64,000 bases of DNA from assembly GCA_963971535.1 (NCBI GenBank), contig OZ020587.1, positions 163,495,612 through 163,559,611 of the forward strand, given 5' to 3'. The position numbers were made by a program, and so were the translations under genes. A model generated the notes under the pieces. It did no database searches. It worked only from the letters and a program-made list of their open reading frames with translations, and was not told the DNA's origin. Shown here piece by piece: positions 62,529-64,000 of the stretch (position 1 is its first letter; each line of letters starts with the position of its first letter). The stretch comes from Notolepis coatsorum. Taxonomy: Eukaryota > Chordata > Actinopteri > Aulopiformes > Paralepididae.

Positions 62529-64000
62529 GAGGCCCAGTACAGCCCCGACCAGCAGCAACGTACTCTGGACCAGGAGGCCCAGTACAGCCCCGACGTCAGC
62601 CCCGAGCCACTGCACTACAAACCCCCGACCCAACTCACGGGTGAGTTTGACGTACAGTCAGCACCGAGGAACAGCACCTGGGTACCCGGCCCCTGGTACC
62701 CACCAAGTACCAACCCACGACAACACGTACGGGGAGACTCGCCCAGGAGGTCTCTTCCCCTACGCTCACCAATGTGCCAGCCATCCATGGCATGGCACAC
62801 CGACGTTCCCAGACTTTACGCGCGAGGACAGAGCACAGTACACGGAATTACGGATGTGCTTGGAGACTATGATGTCCGATGTCCCTGATGAGTCGTACAA
62901 ATATGCCATCCTCCTCAAGCATCTCAAGGTGCCCAGAGCGCATAATATAGCGCTGGCATATTCCAACTCAAGCACCCCATACTCCGCGGCTCTAGTGGCC
63001 CTCGACCAGCGTTATGGACGCATATGGGACTACGTGATACAAGAAATAAGAGATATCGACCGCCTCCCCCCAGCCAAAGACAATAGAGCATTGGATGACC
63101 TCTCTATCAAGGTACAATCCCTAGTAGGGATGCTGGGATCCCAAAAGGAAAAAGGGAGACATGAACTATATGCTAACTCTAATGTAGAACGAATACTAGA
63201 GAAGCTCCCTCCAGCCCGCCAAGAGCGCTTTCGGCGGCAGAGAGACCACCGCGACCCCAACGGCCCAGAAGCATCCCTCCTAGACCTAGCTGACTTCCTC
63301 GCCAGGGAGGTCAGCAGTCTAAGACTGGACACATTCGTGTGGAGTGACTCTAGCCCTAGAGATGGACCTCGGAGGTCCAACGATAACCGCCGGTCAGTGA
63401 CTGTTATGCACCAGGCCGAGTCAGTGCCGCAGCACGAGAACCACAGCAACCCCCCGACCAAGGGGGAGTGGAAGATTGAATGCCAGTACTGTGAAGGGGA
63501 ACATCGGCTGTATCAATGTGACACTTTCAAGAAGCTGACCACTGACGAGGTGAGTCAGTGGATCAAAGCCAACCGCCGCTGCTACCGCTGCGCGCGCAGC
63601 CATATGGCAGCTGAGTGCCGTTTAAAGAAGAAATGCAGCAAGTGCGACGGCGCCCACCTGGAGGTCCTGCACGACATCAACAAGCGTCCGCCAGGAAACC
63701 AAAGTGGGCCCATCACGGTGATGTATCAAGCCGAGGCGGTGTCACCACAGACCAGGCCTGAAACCACCCCCTGGTGTCCCGACTGTCGCAGCAGACACGG
63801 GGACCGACAGTGCCACCAGTCCTACCCCGAGTCGGCGCCACCACCGTCGAGTCACAACTCCCCCGCCAGAGAGGAACGGGAGATCGTCTGTACCTACTGC
63901 GACGGCGGACACTGGCTGGCACAGTGCGCCGAATACAAGACACTGAACCCTGTCCAAGTTGATCAGTGGCGTGAGGCGGCCCAGGCGGGCGCCGCTCACC
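62529..64000 (+). pseudogene. BEL 2 gag continued: DUF1759 and zinc knuckles (open at right edge)
   Basis: Same frame to about 62790, then one shift near 62770-62805, after which the next frame is open to base 64000. DUF1759 core: FTREDRAQYTELRMCLETM, YKYAILLKHLKVPRAHNIAL and ALVALDQRYGRIWDYV. Knuckles: CQYCEGEHRLYQCDTF, NRRCYRCARSHMAAECRLKK and CSKCDGAHLEVLH, with a second set CTYCDGGHWLAQC near 63890. Layout gag - knuckles - protease as in BEL/Pao. Protease and RT would follow outside. Confidence 0.88.

Larger units (their letters stand above)
60041..64000 (+). mobile_element. BEL/Pao retrotransposon 2 (runs off right edge)
   Basis: LTR, primer site and gag in + orientation; the rest lies beyond the window. 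It is inserted in the lrp2 intron after exon 15 (border ...tatatctctag/tgttaca). A different family from the BEL in intron 11: LTR sequence and primer site are unlike. Confidence 0.88.

Overview
The window is vertebrate nuclear DNA, almost certainly from a ray-finned (teleost) fish. Fifteen small phase-compatible exons with GT/AG borders are scattered over 56 kb on the + strand. Together they encode the C-terminal part of a low-density-lipoprotein-receptor family protein. The order is LDLa, LDLa, EGF, Ca-binding EGF, a YWTD beta-propeller, EGF, EGF, a transmembrane helix and a cytosolic tail with FENPLY. The tail segments around the helix (LPKLP-type linker, LSSLVK, GNGVTFRSG, FENPxYS) are those of megalin, LRP2. 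The 5' two thirds of the gene lie left of the window. The last coding exon or exons lie right of it.

Everything else is intronic repeat DNA. Left edge (1-3.6 kb): an antisense non-LTR retrotransposon start, an antisense BEL/Pao LTR, an antisense L2-like LINE piece and minisatellites. Exons 1-10 (3.7-19.5 kb): non-autonomous hAT elements with clear 8-bp target duplications, tRNA-derived SINEs, 5'-truncated LINEs and many micro- and minisatellites. Several of these arrays sit exactly on exon borders.

Intron 11 (21.9-36.9 kb) holds a DIRS-type tyrosine-recombinase retrotransposon (22.85-35.93 kb, minus strand). It has inverted repeats and an internal complementary region that reproduces its circle junction. 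It is inserted at an AAC core inside a 30-bp minisatellite. A BEL/Pao element (26.70-34.33 kb, minus, 5-bp target duplication CTCTT) sits inside the DIRS gag. The BEL's own reverse transcriptase and integrase core has been replaced by a 21-bp minisatellite, which in turn carries a hAT insertion.

Intron 12 (37.0-55.8 kb) holds a second nest. A LINE with a 2A-like NPGP motif is split by an LTR retrotransposon (42.13-52.14 kb, TCCC duplication). That element carries a LINE with an intact 961-codon frame, flanked by two 1,136-bp direct repeats. Downstream are a piggyBac-type element and an L2/Maui-like LINE. The right edge (60.04-64.0 kb) is the 5' LTR and gag of a second BEL/Pao element in + orientation.

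Only one host gene is visible. Megalin is an apical endocytic receptor: the LDLa and propeller modules bind ligand, the NPxY signal recruits clathrin adaptors. The most unusual features are three arrays built from the splice edges of exons 9, 10 and 11, the 1,136-bp flanking duplication, and the DIRS/BEL/minisatellite/hAT nesting whose junctions can be read to the base. All assignments come from reading the sequence; no database search was run.
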